Assembly (NCBI GenBank): GCA_046330255.1
Contig: JAXLTC010000001.1
Span: forward strand, 1,178,001 to 1,242,000
Reading direction: 5' to 3'
Length of the DNA stretch: 64,000 nt
Origin: JBBSBL01 sp046330255
Lineage (GTDB): Bacteria; Actinomycetota; Thermoleophilia; Solirubrobacterales; Solirubrobacteraceae
The position numbers and the translations under genes are program-made. Positions 1 to 7,598 of the stretch are shown here, in pieces (position 1 is the first letter of the stretch; each line of letters begins with the position of its first letter). Below the pieces are notes generated by a model. The model made no database searches and was not told where the DNA came from. It saw only the letters and a program-made list of their open reading frames with translations.

Positions 1-1713
1 GGTCGGCTGGCGGATCCGGTGCCCGTCGTCCGAGCGGAACAGCGTCAGGTTGCCCCAGGTGTCACAGCCGGAGGCCTCGCGCATCAGCGGTTGCGGCTCG
101 AGCCCGTACAGGAACGCGGACCGCACCCCCTGCTCCAGCAGGGTTCCGAGCACGTCGGCGTCGAGCAGCGCGCCCGGCAGGTCGACCTCGGTCCGGCCGG
201 CGAACGCGGAGTAGCCGTACTCCGTCACGACGAGCGGAACCGCGGGCGGTACTCCCGCCGCGCGGATCGTGTCGAGCTGGTCGCGCAGGAGCTGCGGTCC
301 CTGCGCCAGTTGCCGTGCGGGCGCGCCGCAGACGTCGTCGAACGGGTACCACTCGAAGGAGAAGAACCCGAGCTCGTGGAGCGCCCGGCGCGCCCGCAGG
401 CTCGCGATGAAGCGCGCCGTCCACGACGTGCTGCCGCGTGCGTCGGGCCATGCGTACCAGTCCGGGATCGACGTCTGGTAGCCGGGGCCGCCGAGCGGCG
501 TGCGGCGATCCACGCGGCGCAGCGCGCGAGCGAAGCGGGCGTACAGCGCGCCGTAGTCCTCCGGCGTCGCCAGCTGGCCGTCCGGCTCCTCGCCCAACTC
601 GACGGCGTCGTAGCGGTAGCGGCGACCGCGCAGGAAGCGCAGCTCGTTGACCGCGTCCTGCGGCGTCCCGTACAGCACCGCGACCGGGACCATCAGGAAG
701 CGACCTCGCGCGAAGGCGCGCGCCTCCACGGTGTCGAAGCTCGGCTGTTCCACGTCCGGGTCGCGGTCGACGGCCCGGTGCCACGGGTCGGTCGAGGACG
801 TGTACATGACCGTCTGGCGCCCCGAGGGACGGTGGCGGACGGCGTCGCGCAGGCGCCCGGCGACCAGTCGCCCGATCCCCAGCTCGCGGATCGCGTAGCC
901 CGCGCGGTCGCGCGGGTCCGTGGCACCGGCGAGTGCGGTCCTCGAGCCGACGCGCAGCAGCAGGCGCACGAACCTCACCCTCAGCGGCGCGCTCGCGACA
1001 CGCGTCGTGCGGACGCCGCCGCCCGCGAGCGCCGGGCGGGGGAACGGGCGCCAGCTCCCGTCGACCGGCGCGACCGAGTACGTCGGGTTGGCACCGACCC
1101 AGTACTCGGCGGTCGTGGCACGCGCGAACGGCACTCCCCACGCGACCCGGATCGCGTCGACGGGCGTGGGCGCCCCCAGGTCCGCCATGACCCACTGCGC
1201 GCTGGAGCCGAGGTACGGGTTGCTCTTCCAGAAGCTGCGTGGATCGCCGTCGTCGAGGCGAGAGTAGCCGTCGTCGTTGGCCTGGTCGATTGTGTTGCCG
1301 CGGCGGGGCAGCCTGTAGCCGTAGCTCACCGCGAAGCGCGGGCCGTGCGGCGACGAGGTCCAGTAGCCGCGGTGGTGGCGCGGATCGCTCCACCTCCCGC
1401 GCGGGTTCCAGTGCCAGGCCTCGACACCGAGCTCGGTGCGCAGGCGGTAGGAGAGCGCACGCAGCCCTGTCGAGGCCATCGAGCGCAGATTGGCGCCCGT
1501 GTAGATGCCGGCCACGTCCCCCTGTGACTGGCCGTCGAGCGCGGCGCCGAGTGCGATGTCCGGCTGGAAGCCCGACAGCGCGCTCGCCGGATCGGCGGTG
1601 ATGGTCAGGGGAGTCGCCGCCTGTGCCGGCCGAGCTGCAGCCGAGGCGTCGCCGGCACAGGCGGCGACCGCCGCGACCGTCACGAGCGCGGCCGCCCCGC
1701 GTACGCGGCTCAC
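1..1713 (-). CDS. Secreted clan GH-A-type glycoside hydrolase with discoidin-like domain (3' end off window)
   Basis: Reading continues off the left edge, giving about 571 visible residues without a stop. The GTG start at 1713 gives an export signal (SRVRG then a long Ala/Val-rich core); a GTG at 1737 is possible. Residues about 140-300 resemble an F5/8C (discoidin) carbohydrate-binding fold (FWKSNPYL, QWVMADLG, FVRLLLRVG). The following part looks like a TIM-barrel glycosidase: ELGEEPDG near residue 372 matches the acid/base strand and VVTEYGYS near 492-499 the nucleophile strand. The residue before the acid/base Glu is Glu rather than the usual Asn. Family number and substrate cannot be told. 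It starts 11 bases after the deacetylase-glycosyltransferase stop, so it is probably co-transcribed in a surface-glycan operon. Confidence 0.8.
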   Translation of the reverse strand, partial: MSRVRGAAALVTVAAVAACAGDASAAARPAQAATPLTITADPASALSGFQPDIALGAALDGQSQGDVAGIYTGANLRSMASTGLRALSYRLRTELGVEAWHWNPRGRWSDPRHHRGYWTSSPHGPRFAVSYGYRLPRRGNTIDQANDDGYSRLDDGDPRSFWKSNPYLGSSAQWVMADLGAPTPVDAIRVAWGVPFARATTAEYWVGANPTYSVAPVDGSWRPFPRPALAGGGVRTTRVASAPLRVRFVRLLLRVGSRTALAGATDPRDRAGYAIRELGIGRLVAGRLRDAVRHRPSGRQTVMYTSSTDPWHRAVDRDPDVEQPSFDTVEARAFARGRFLMVPVAVLYGTPQDAVNELRFLRGRRYRYDAVELGEEPDGQLATPEDYGALYARFARALRRVDRRTPLGGPGYQTSIPDWYAWPDARGSTSWTARFIASLRARRALHELGFFSFEWYPFDDVCGAPARQLAQGPQLLRDQLDTIRAAGVPPAVPLVVTEYGYSAFAGRTEVDLPGALLDADVLGTLLEQGVRSAFLYGLEPQPLMREASGCDTWGNLTLFRSDDGHRIRQPT

Positions 1714-1723
1714 GCCGGGGAGC

Positions 1724-3859
1724 TCAGCTGCGAACACGGGCCTGGCCGAGTTCGACGTCGCCGGTCCGCTCGAGCTTGTGCCAGCGCAACCGCGTTCCCG
1801 CCAGGGCGCTGATCACCGACTCGATCACGACCATGTACATGATCTGCCGGTAGACGAATTGCTGCAGCGGGAGCCAGGCGATCTGGCGCAACGGTTCGCG
1901 GTCGAGGTGGAACGCGTACGCGGCGAGCGCCATCTGGAGTGCGTTGAAGGCGAGCCAGTAGCAGAGGATCGGGATCGGGTCGAGGAACAGGATCCCGTAG
2001 ATCGCGAACAGGTCGATGAGCGGCGCGGTGAGCGGCAGCACCACCTGGAAGAGCGTCAGGTACGGGATCGCGCGTCGCCCCACCCGGTCGCCCCGGCGCA
2101 GCACCGCGCGCCGGTGCTTCCAGATCGCCTGCAGGGTTCCGTAGGCCCAGCGGTAGCGCTGTCGCCACAGGCCCGACAGCGTCGAGGGCGCCTCCGTCCA
2201 CGCGCGCGCGTCGTCGGCGTAGGCGACGTGCCATCCGGCGCTGCCGATGCTCATCGTCACGTCCGTGTCCTCGGCCAGCGTCGCCCCCGAAATGCCGCCG
2301 ATCCGCTCCAGCGCCTCCCGGCGGAAGGCCCCGATGGCGCCGGGGACGGTGGGCATGCACTCGAACACCTCGTACATGCGCCGGTCGAGGTTGAAGCCGG
2401 TGACGTACTCGATGTGCTGCCAGCGGCCGAGCAGGCCCTTGCGGTTGCCGATCTTGGTGTTGCCCGACACGGCACCGACCCGCGGATCGCGGAAGGGCCG
2501 CACAAGGCGGCGCAGGGTGCCCGGCTCGAAGACGGTGTCGCCGTCCACGGTCACGATGACGTCGTGGCGGGACGCGCCGATGCCGCGGTTGAGCGCAGCC
2601 GCCTTGCCGAGGTTCCGCTGGCGCTCGAGCCGCACGCCTGGAAGCCCGAGGCCGGCGACTATCGCGGCCGTGTCGTCGTCGGAGCCGTCGTCGACGACGA
2701 CCGTGTCGAACGCGGGGTAGTCGCTCGCAACCAACGAGCGGACCGTCTGCTCGATGCCGACCGCCTCGTTGTAGGCCGGGACCACGATCGAGACAGGCGG
2801 CGTGAAGTCACGGTCGGCTACGACCCTTCTGCTGCGCCGCACGTGGGCGAAGGCGAACGCGAGCACCGCCATCATGCGCAGCGCGACCAACACCCCGACG
2901 AGCAGCACCAGCAGCGTGAGCGCCGCGGTGACGGCTCGCGACAGTCGCAGCGCGCCGACGAACATGGCAGCGCGGAACCGCTGCGCGCCCGTGGCCGGCA
3001 CCTCGACGGCGGAGCGGCGCACGCCCAGCAGGTCCGACATCAGGACGAACCTGAACCCCCGGCGTCGCAGACGCGGGATCAACTGCTTCAGGGCGGCGAC
3101 CGTCTGCGATCTGTTGCCGCCGCCGTCGTGCATCAGGATCACCCCGCCGCGTCTCCCACGCGGCGTGGCTCGCGCCACGATCGTGCGCACGCCGGGACGG
3201 CTCCAGTCCTCCGGGTCGATCGTCGCCAGGGAGATCACGTAGCCGCGACGAGCCAGCGCTCCGTAGATGCTGTCGCGCGGGGTCACCGCCGATGGGGTCG
3301 ACGAGTACGGCGGGCGGAGCAGCCGCGGCCGCACGCCCACGCTGCCGGCGATCGCGCTCTCGGTGAGGCCGACCTGCGCCCTCGCCTCCCAGGAGGGGAG
3401 CGCGCTCAGGTCGGCATGGGTGAAGGTGTGGTTGCCGATCTCGAACCCCTGGCCGTGGAGCATCTGCGCGACGCCGGGGTGCATGGACACCTGCGCGCCG
3501 ACCATGAAGAAGGTCGCCGGCACGCCGAAGCGGCGCAGCACCCTCGCGATCCTCGGCGTCCAGGTCGAGCTCGGCCCGTCGTCGAAGGTCAGCGCGATCC
3601 GATGGCCGATCGGTGGCTCGCGCGAGACCAGCCCGCCGCGCCCGTTGTCGACCAGCAGCGGGCCGCTGCCCGCGAGCGGCGCCTGCGCCGCAGTAGCTCC
3701 GCCGGGCGTTCCCGCCTGGCCGACCGTCTTGGTCGAGAAGCCCTGGACGAGCAGCAGCGCGACCAGCGCGAACAGGCAAAAGGCGAGTAGACCGCGGTGC
3801 GCGGGCGGGCGCGCGGAGGTTGCCGGCCTGGTCAGCCTGATCCGCGGCAGCAGGCTCAC
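1724..3859 (-). CDS. Bifunctional polysaccharide deacetylase / family 2 glycosyltransferase
   Basis: About 711 residues. An N-terminal membrane anchor (residues about 24-40) is followed by a NodB-type deacetylase domain: TFDDGP (91-96), metal histidines NHTFTH (143-148), RPPY (182-185), DPEDW (215-219) and LMHD (242-245). A membrane span (about 310-340) leads into a processive GT2 domain with PAYNE, VVDDGSDDDT, DGD (439-441), ED (530-531) and QRYRW (567-571), then C-terminal membrane helices. All catalytic motifs of both halves are intact. One polypeptide could therefore polymerise an N-acetylhexosamine glycan and deacetylate it, as PgaB/PgaC or IcaA/IcaB do as separate proteins; this role is inference. 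The open frame extends to 4336, but the GTG at 3859 overlaps the upstream gene's TGA, which supports it as the start. Confidence 0.87.
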   Translation of the reverse strand: MSLLPRIRLTRPATSARPPAHRGLLAFCLFALVALLLVQGFSTKTVGQAGTPGGATAAQAPLAGSGPLLVDNGRGGLVSREPPIGHRIALTFDDGPSSTWTPRIARVLRRFGVPATFFMVGAQVSMHPGVAQMLHGQGFEIGNHTFTHADLSALPSWEARAQVGLTESAIAGSVGVRPRLLRPPYSSTPSAVTPRDSIYGALARRGYVISLATIDPEDWSRPGVRTIVARATPRGRRGGVILMHDGGGNRSQTVAALKQLIPRLRRRGFRFVLMSDLLGVRRSAVEVPATGAQRFRAAMFVGALRLSRAVTAALTLLVLLVGVLVALRMMAVLAFAFAHVRRSRRVVADRDFTPPVSIVVPAYNEAVGIEQTVRSLVASDYPAFDTVVVDDGSDDDTAAIVAGLGLPGVRLERQRNLGKAAALNRGIGASRHDVIVTVDGDTVFEPGTLRRLVRPFRDPRVGAVSGNTKIGNRKGLLGRWQHIEYVTGFNLDRRMYEVFECMPTVPGAIGAFRREALERIGGISGATLAEDTDVTMSIGSAGWHVAYADDARAWTEAPSTLSGLWRQRYRWAYGTLQAIWKHRRAVLRRGDRVGRRAIPYLTLFQVVLPLTAPLIDLFAIYGILFLDPIPILCYWLAFNALQMALAAYAFHLDREPLRQIAWLPLQQFVYRQIMYMVVIESVISALAGTRLRWHKLERTGDVELGQARVRS

Positions 3860-4260
3860 GCCGGCCTGGAGGGGCGCGCCGAGGACGCCCGGCGAACGCT
3901 CCGCGCGCTCGTCCTCTGCGAAGCCCTCTCGTCGTGAGCCACGACCGCATGAGGCGAGTGGGCCGTGGAAACCCGCCCGGCCGGAACATGCATGGCAGGG
4001 AGTCCGACGAAACCGACTCCACCGAGCACCAGGGCCACCAGCCACAGGCAACAGGCCGCGACGGCGGCGTGCGCCACGAGTTGGAGCGCGCGGGCCCGGT
4101 GCGGAGAGTCCGCGACGAACACCTGGCGCGCCCCGCGAAAGCGCGCGGGCCCGATCTCGCCAGAGGCGACGATCGGCAGGGGAGTTCTCACAGGAAGCGT
4201 CGACACGCTGAGAACGGCTCGGGTTGCGGCGGCGTCTGCGGCGGGCACCGCGGCTCGCAA
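3856..4260 (-). CDS. Small single-pass membrane protein upstream of the deacetylase-glycosyltransferase
   Basis: Not recognised. Up to 134 residues with one clear hydrophobic segment (ALQLVAHAAVAACCLWLVAL onward, about residues 58-85), a preceding positively charged stretch and an Arg/Ser-rich tail. Its TGA overlaps the GTG of the deacetylase-glycosyltransferase by four bases (GTGA), which argues for translational coupling. The extreme start at 4260 is TTG; GTG codons a few residues inside are alternatives. A role as accessory subunit of the glycan synthase is a guess from position and size. Confidence 0.5.
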   Translation of the reverse strand: MRAAVPAADAAATRAVLSVSTLPVRTPLPIVASGEIGPARFRGARQVFVADSPHRARALQLVAHAAVAACCLWLVALVLGGVGFVGLPAMHVPAGRVSTAHSPHAVVAHDERASQRTSARSVRRASSARPSRPA

Positions 4261-4392
4261 CTCCGAGGTCCGCCGCGTCCCGACCAGCCTTGCACCGGCC
4301 CGTTAGCGGCTCGTTACCGGCCCGTGGGAGTGCCATTGGGGCTCTGGCGCGCCGGGATCACGGCCCCTGAGCGCCCGGCGGGAGCGAGACGA

Positions 4393-4482
4393 CGGAGAGG
4401 GCGGGATTCGAACCCGCGAGAGGGCTCAACACCCCCAACTCGCTTAGCAGGCGAGCGCCTTAAGCCACTCGGCCACCTCTCC
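4393..4482 (-). tRNA. tRNA-Ser (GCU anticodon)
   Basis: The 90-base sequence folds as a class II tRNA: acceptor GGAGAGG pairs with CCTCTCC, D-arm GGCCGAGTGGC, anticodon loop CCTGCTAAG with GCT, long variable arm, T-arm GCGGGTTCGAATCCCGC, discriminator G. CCA is not encoded. A TACACT hexamer (4498-4493 on this strand) lies 10 bases before the 5' end. Confidence 0.96.
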
Positions 4483-4553
4483 GCGCGAGGCCAGTGTAGA
4501 GGCCGGTGCCCGGCGCGCGACCGGGGCCGCGCCAGCGCCTAGCATCCCTGGCC

Positions 4554-4641
4554 GGAGGGGTGGCAGAGCGGTCGAATGCGGCGGTCTTGAAAACCGCTGA
4601 CCGGTTTCCCCGGTCCGGGGGTTCGAATCCCTCCCCCTCCG
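4554..4641 (+). tRNA. tRNA-Ser (UGA anticodon)
   Basis: 88 bases, class II fold: acceptor GGAGGGG pairs with CCCCTCC, anticodon loop CTTGAAA with TGA, extended variable arm (CCGGTTTCCCCGG), T-arm GGGGGTTCGAATCCCTC, discriminator G. A TAGCAT hexamer at 4540-4545 lies eight bases upstream. It is transcribed away from the tRNA-Ser(GCU), with only about 70 bases between them. Confidence 0.96.
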
Positions 4642-4672
4642 TGCCGCTCCCTGCCGACGGCGCCGGCCGGCC

Positions 4673-4918
4673 TCAGTGGGGGGTTGGCACCTCGGGGCAC
4701 TGGGGCACGTCCGACAGCGTCCCGTAGATCGTCCGGGATCCGGGCGAGAACCCGGCGGGAACCGTGAGATCGACGCGCATCGCGCCCTGTGGGCCCTGGA
4801 AGGCCCAGCGGGAGGCGGTCTGCACGGTCGCGCCCGGGACTGAGAACATGTCCTTCTCGGCGGGGCCCGCCAGCGCCCCCACGTCGTAGATGTCGGGGGT
4901 CAGATCGATCTCGGGCAT
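4673..4918 (-). CDS. Short hypothetical protein, possibly the C-terminal remnant of a larger gene
   Basis: 81 residues from ATG 4918 (MPEIDLTPDIYDVGALAG...). Composition looks coding rather than shadow-like: balanced residues, no Arg runs, beta-rich C-terminal half (MRVDLTVPAGF, SRTIYGTLSDV). The same frame stays coding-like for about 25 codons upstream (RYPGPRGKEATINTFDGHP) and then degenerates into arginine-rich sequence at a GC hairpin (4991-5014). This suggests a gene that lost its 5' part, or a start missed here. No family recognised. Confidence 0.35.
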   Translation of the reverse strand: MPEIDLTPDIYDVGALAGPAEKDMFSVPGATVQTASRWAFQGPQGAMRVDLTVPAGFSPGSRTIYGTLSDVPQCPEVPTPH

Positions 4919-5051
4919 CGGGTGGCCGTCGAACGTGTTGATCGTCGCCTCCTTGCCGCGCGGGCCCGGGTAGCGGGGATCGTCGCCATGTCGCCTCGCC
5001 CGACGGCGAGGCGAAGCCCTGGATCGAACTATCGTGAGCAGGAGATTCGCG

Positions 5052-5303
5052 ATGCCTGGGCCCGCCACTTCACAAGCTGAGGTCACGAACATCTCCCGGC
5101 ACGGCTTCTGGGTGCTGGTCGATGAACGAGAGCTATTCCTGCCGTTCGACGAGTTTCCTTGGTTCAAGGCCGCACCGGTCGACGCGATCCTGCGCCTCGA
5201 GACTCCGCACCCGGAACACCTCTACTGGCCCGATCTCGACGTCGACCTCTCGGTGTCCTCGATCGAAGATCCGGACCGCTACCCGCTCAAGTCCAAGTCC
5301 TGA
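5052..5303 (+). CDS. DUF2442 domain protein
   Basis: 83 residues. The core VTNISRHGFWVLVDERELFLP...FPWF...LYWPDLDVDLSVSSI matches the DUF2442 pattern, including the closing WPxLDxDLSV block. ATG 5052 is chosen because AGGAG at 5040-5044 lies seven bases upstream; a GTG at 5034 is also in frame. DUF2442 proteins often sit beside a DUF4160 protein in a suspected toxin-antitoxin-like pair, but no DUF4160 gene is visible here, so this copy is solitary. Function unknown. Confidence 0.8.
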   Translation: MPGPATSQAEVTNISRHGFWVLVDERELFLPFDEFPWFKAAPVDAILRLETPHPEHLYWPDLDVDLSVSSIEDPDRYPLKSKS

Positions 5304-5361
5304 ACGAGCGGCGCCACCGCTGGACGAGTCAGGGTTCGGATGAGCCCGTAGCTTCCCGCCC

Positions 5362-5835
5362 ATGATCGACCTCGAGACGACCGTCGAGATCGCCCGGCCG
5401 CCCGCCGAGGTGTTCGCGTTCGTCGCCGACCAGACGAACGGGCCGCGGTGGCAGGCCGGGCTCGCCGAGGTCCGGCGGCTGACGGGCGGTCCGCTCGGCG
5501 TGGGCACCGAGCACGAGTTCGTCCGCCGCTTCGCCGGCCGCGAGGTCGCGACGCGAAACCGCTTCGCCACCTTCGAGGAGGGGCGCTACGTCGAGTTCGA
5601 GATCCCCGACGGATGGCTCACCGGACGGGCGTCCTACCTGGCGGAGCCCGGCCCGGCGGGCGCCGTGCTGACCAGCCGGATGCGCTTCCACGCGCACGGT
5701 CCGGCCGTCCTGCTCGAACCGCTGATGTCCCGCATCCTCGCCCGCGACTCCCGGCGCGACGAGGCGCGGCTCAAGCTGCTCCTGGAACAGGAAGCCGGCC
5801 GCTCCTCGAGCCGCGCTCCGGCGAACGGCATCTGA
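5362..5835 (+). CDS. SRPBCC (START-like) family protein
   Basis: 157 residues. The start MIDLETTVEIARPPAEVFAF is the typical first strand and helix of polyketide-cyclase/SRPBCC proteins, followed by W-x-GL and G-x-G-T turn elements (RWQAGLAEV, GPLGVGTEHEF) and a long C-terminal helix. These proteins form a hydrophobic ligand pocket; the ligand cannot be predicted. TAGCTT at 5349-5354 lies seven bases before the ATG, so the message is probably leaderless. The last about 20 residues are a polar tail. It stands alone between oppositely oriented genes. Confidence 0.8.
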   Translation: MIDLETTVEIARPPAEVFAFVADQTNGPRWQAGLAEVRRLTGGPLGVGTEHEFVRRFAGREVATRNRFATFEEGRYVEFEIPDGWLTGRASYLAEPGPAGAVLTSRMRFHAHGPAVLLEPLMSRILARDSRRDEARLKLLLEQEAGRSSSRAPANGI

Positions 5836-5949
5836 GAGGGGGCGACGCGGGATTCCACGCTCCTGCCTTGGGGGTCGTATGCGCCCCCTACCCAGGACGG
5901 TGGACCCGGCGCCGTGCTCCCGCGTTCAGCAAGTCCGCAGACAACTCTG

Positions 5950-7476
5950 TTAGCGCCCGCGCCGCGCGAGCACCGCCGCGGCCGCGTGCTCCCCCGAGCG
6001 CACCGCGCCGTCGATGTAGCCGTTCCAGTAGGTCGCGGTCTCCGTCCCGGCCCAGTGGACGCGGCCCGTCGGTGCGCGCAGGATCGGCCCGAAGCGCAGG
6101 ACCCCGCGCCCGGCGTGCCCGACCGGGCAGCCGCGCGTCCACGCCTCGGTCGTCCAGTTCATCTGGAACGCGGAGCGCGGCGAGCGCGCCTCGGGGCCGA
6201 AGTAGCTGACGAAGTTGCCGAGCACCTCGGCTCGCCCGCGCGCGGGCGAGAGGCGTGCGAAGCGGCGTGCGTCGTCGCCCCCGATGAACCCGAACAGGAT
6301 CCCCGGCGAGCCGCTCGGCGGGCTGTTGTCGAACGTCGTGTCGGCCGGGCCGGTGTCGGCGACGGCCTGGCCGCTGAGGCCCGCCTCGCGCCAGAACGGG
6401 CGCTCGTAGATCGCCTCCCACTTGATCAGGTGGCCGGGCTGCATCGACCCGAGGACCTGCCGGCGGCCGCGCGACAGGCCGGGTGCGAAGTCGATCCGCC
6501 GCGCGAGCACCGGAGGGACGGCGACGATCGCGTACGCGGCCTCCACGTCGAGGCGGTCGCTGCGCACGATCACCCGGCCGCGGCACTGCTCCACCCGGCG
6601 CACCGGCGCGCGCAGCACCACCCGCCTGCCGAGCCGGCGCGCGATCTCGATCGCGATCTTCTGCGTGCCGCCGACCACGCGGCTCTCCTGCGCGCCACCG
6701 GCGACGGATATCAGCCGCGCGAAGCTCCCCTTGGTGCGCTCGTTGCCGGCGGCGGCGATGTAGAAGAGCGTGTAGAGCATCGAGAGCTCGCGCGGCTGGG
6801 CGCCCCAGATGGCGTGGAAGGCCGCGTCGAAGATCGCCCGCCCGCCGGCCGAGCGCACGCTCGCGCGCTTGTAGTCCTCCATCGTCGTGGCGGCCCACTC
6901 GCGGGCGCGCTTGGCGCGCCACGGCGCCCGCACGGGAACCTCGGCGGCGAGCGGGTCGAGCGCGAGGCCCGCGACGACCGCCTCCTGGAACGCCGGGTCG
7001 TCGGACAGGCCGGGCACGGCCGGGTAGGTGGAGCGGCGCCCGCCCAGCAGCAGCACGTTGCTGCCCTCGTTGTAGGTCGGGAAAGTCCCGATCCCGGTCG
7101 CCTTGGCGAGCGCGAGGATGCGGTCCTGCGTCGGGCCGACGAACTCGCCGCCGGCCTCTGCGATCACGCCCGGCTGGACGTGGTGGTTGAGCGTCCGCCC
7201 CCCGACGCGGTCGCGCGCCTCGAGCACGACGACCTCCTTGCCGGCCCGCGTGAGATCGCGTGCGGCCGCGAGCCCGGCGAACCCGGCGCCGACCACGACA
7301 ACGTCGGCGCGGCGGCGCGGGCGATGCCGGCGCGCCGCGGACGAGATGCCCGGGAGCGCGAGCCCGGCACCGGCCGCCGCGGCGCCGGCGACGAACGAGC
7401 GCCGGGTGAGCCGATGGCCGCTCTCACCGACCTGTGGCTCGGTCCTCTCAACGCCATCCCCGTGCCGCTCGGACAT
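5950..7476 (-). CDS. TAT-exported FAD-dependent amine oxidase
   Basis: 508 residues. A twin-arginine signal (LTRRSFVAGAAAAGAGLALPG, about residues 22-46) is followed by the Rossmann motif VVVGAGFAGLAAARDL, then EARDRVGGR, a substrate domain, and the C-terminal FAD motif of flavin monoamine oxidases (HWAGTETATYWNGYIDGA). It oxidises an amine, perhaps a polyamine or aromatic amine, outside the membrane; the substrate is not evident. A GGGAGGAG ribosome site precedes the ATG. It is divergent from the acylase gene at 7599 with a 120-base shared upstream region. Confidence 0.9.
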   Translation of the reverse strand: MSERHGDGVERTEPQVGESGHRLTRRSFVAGAAAAGAGLALPGISSAARRHRPRRRADVVVVGAGFAGLAAARDLTRAGKEVVVLEARDRVGGRTLNHHVQPGVIAEAGGEFVGPTQDRILALAKATGIGTFPTYNEGSNVLLLGGRRSTYPAVPGLSDDPAFQEAVVAGLALDPLAAEVPVRAPWRAKRAREWAATTMEDYKRASVRSAGGRAIFDAAFHAIWGAQPRELSMLYTLFYIAAAGNERTKGSFARLISVAGGAQESRVVGGTQKIAIEIARRLGRRVVLRAPVRRVEQCRGRVIVRSDRLDVEAAYAIVAVPPVLARRIDFAPGLSRGRRQVLGSMQPGHLIKWEAIYERPFWREAGLSGQAVADTGPADTTFDNSPPSGSPGILFGFIGGDDARRFARLSPARGRAEVLGNFVSYFGPEARSPRSAFQMNWTTEAWTRGCPVGHAGRGVLRFGPILRAPTGRVHWAGTETATYWNGYIDGAVRSGEHAAAAVLARRGR

Positions 7477-7598
7477 GCCTCGCTCCTCCCTCGTTGCCGG
7501 CTGCCAACTCTCCCAGACTCGGCCGGCGGCGGCGGCGTCAGCGCGATGACGGGGCGTACTGCGTCACGGTCGAGCGTCCACTGGTAGCGTCGCCGCCC

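Noticed and set aside
19..3790. Long plus-strand open frames (502 and 761 codons) opposite the glycosidase and deacetylase-glycosyltransferase
   Set aside because: Arg/Ala/Val-rich shadow translations; the minus strand has intact catalytic motifs across the same interval.
4506..4727. 73-codon open frame over the tRNA-Ser(UGA) gene
   Set aside because: It is the well-known spurious translation of a class II tRNA-Ser (AERSNAAVLKTADR...SNPSPS); the tRNA explains the sequence.
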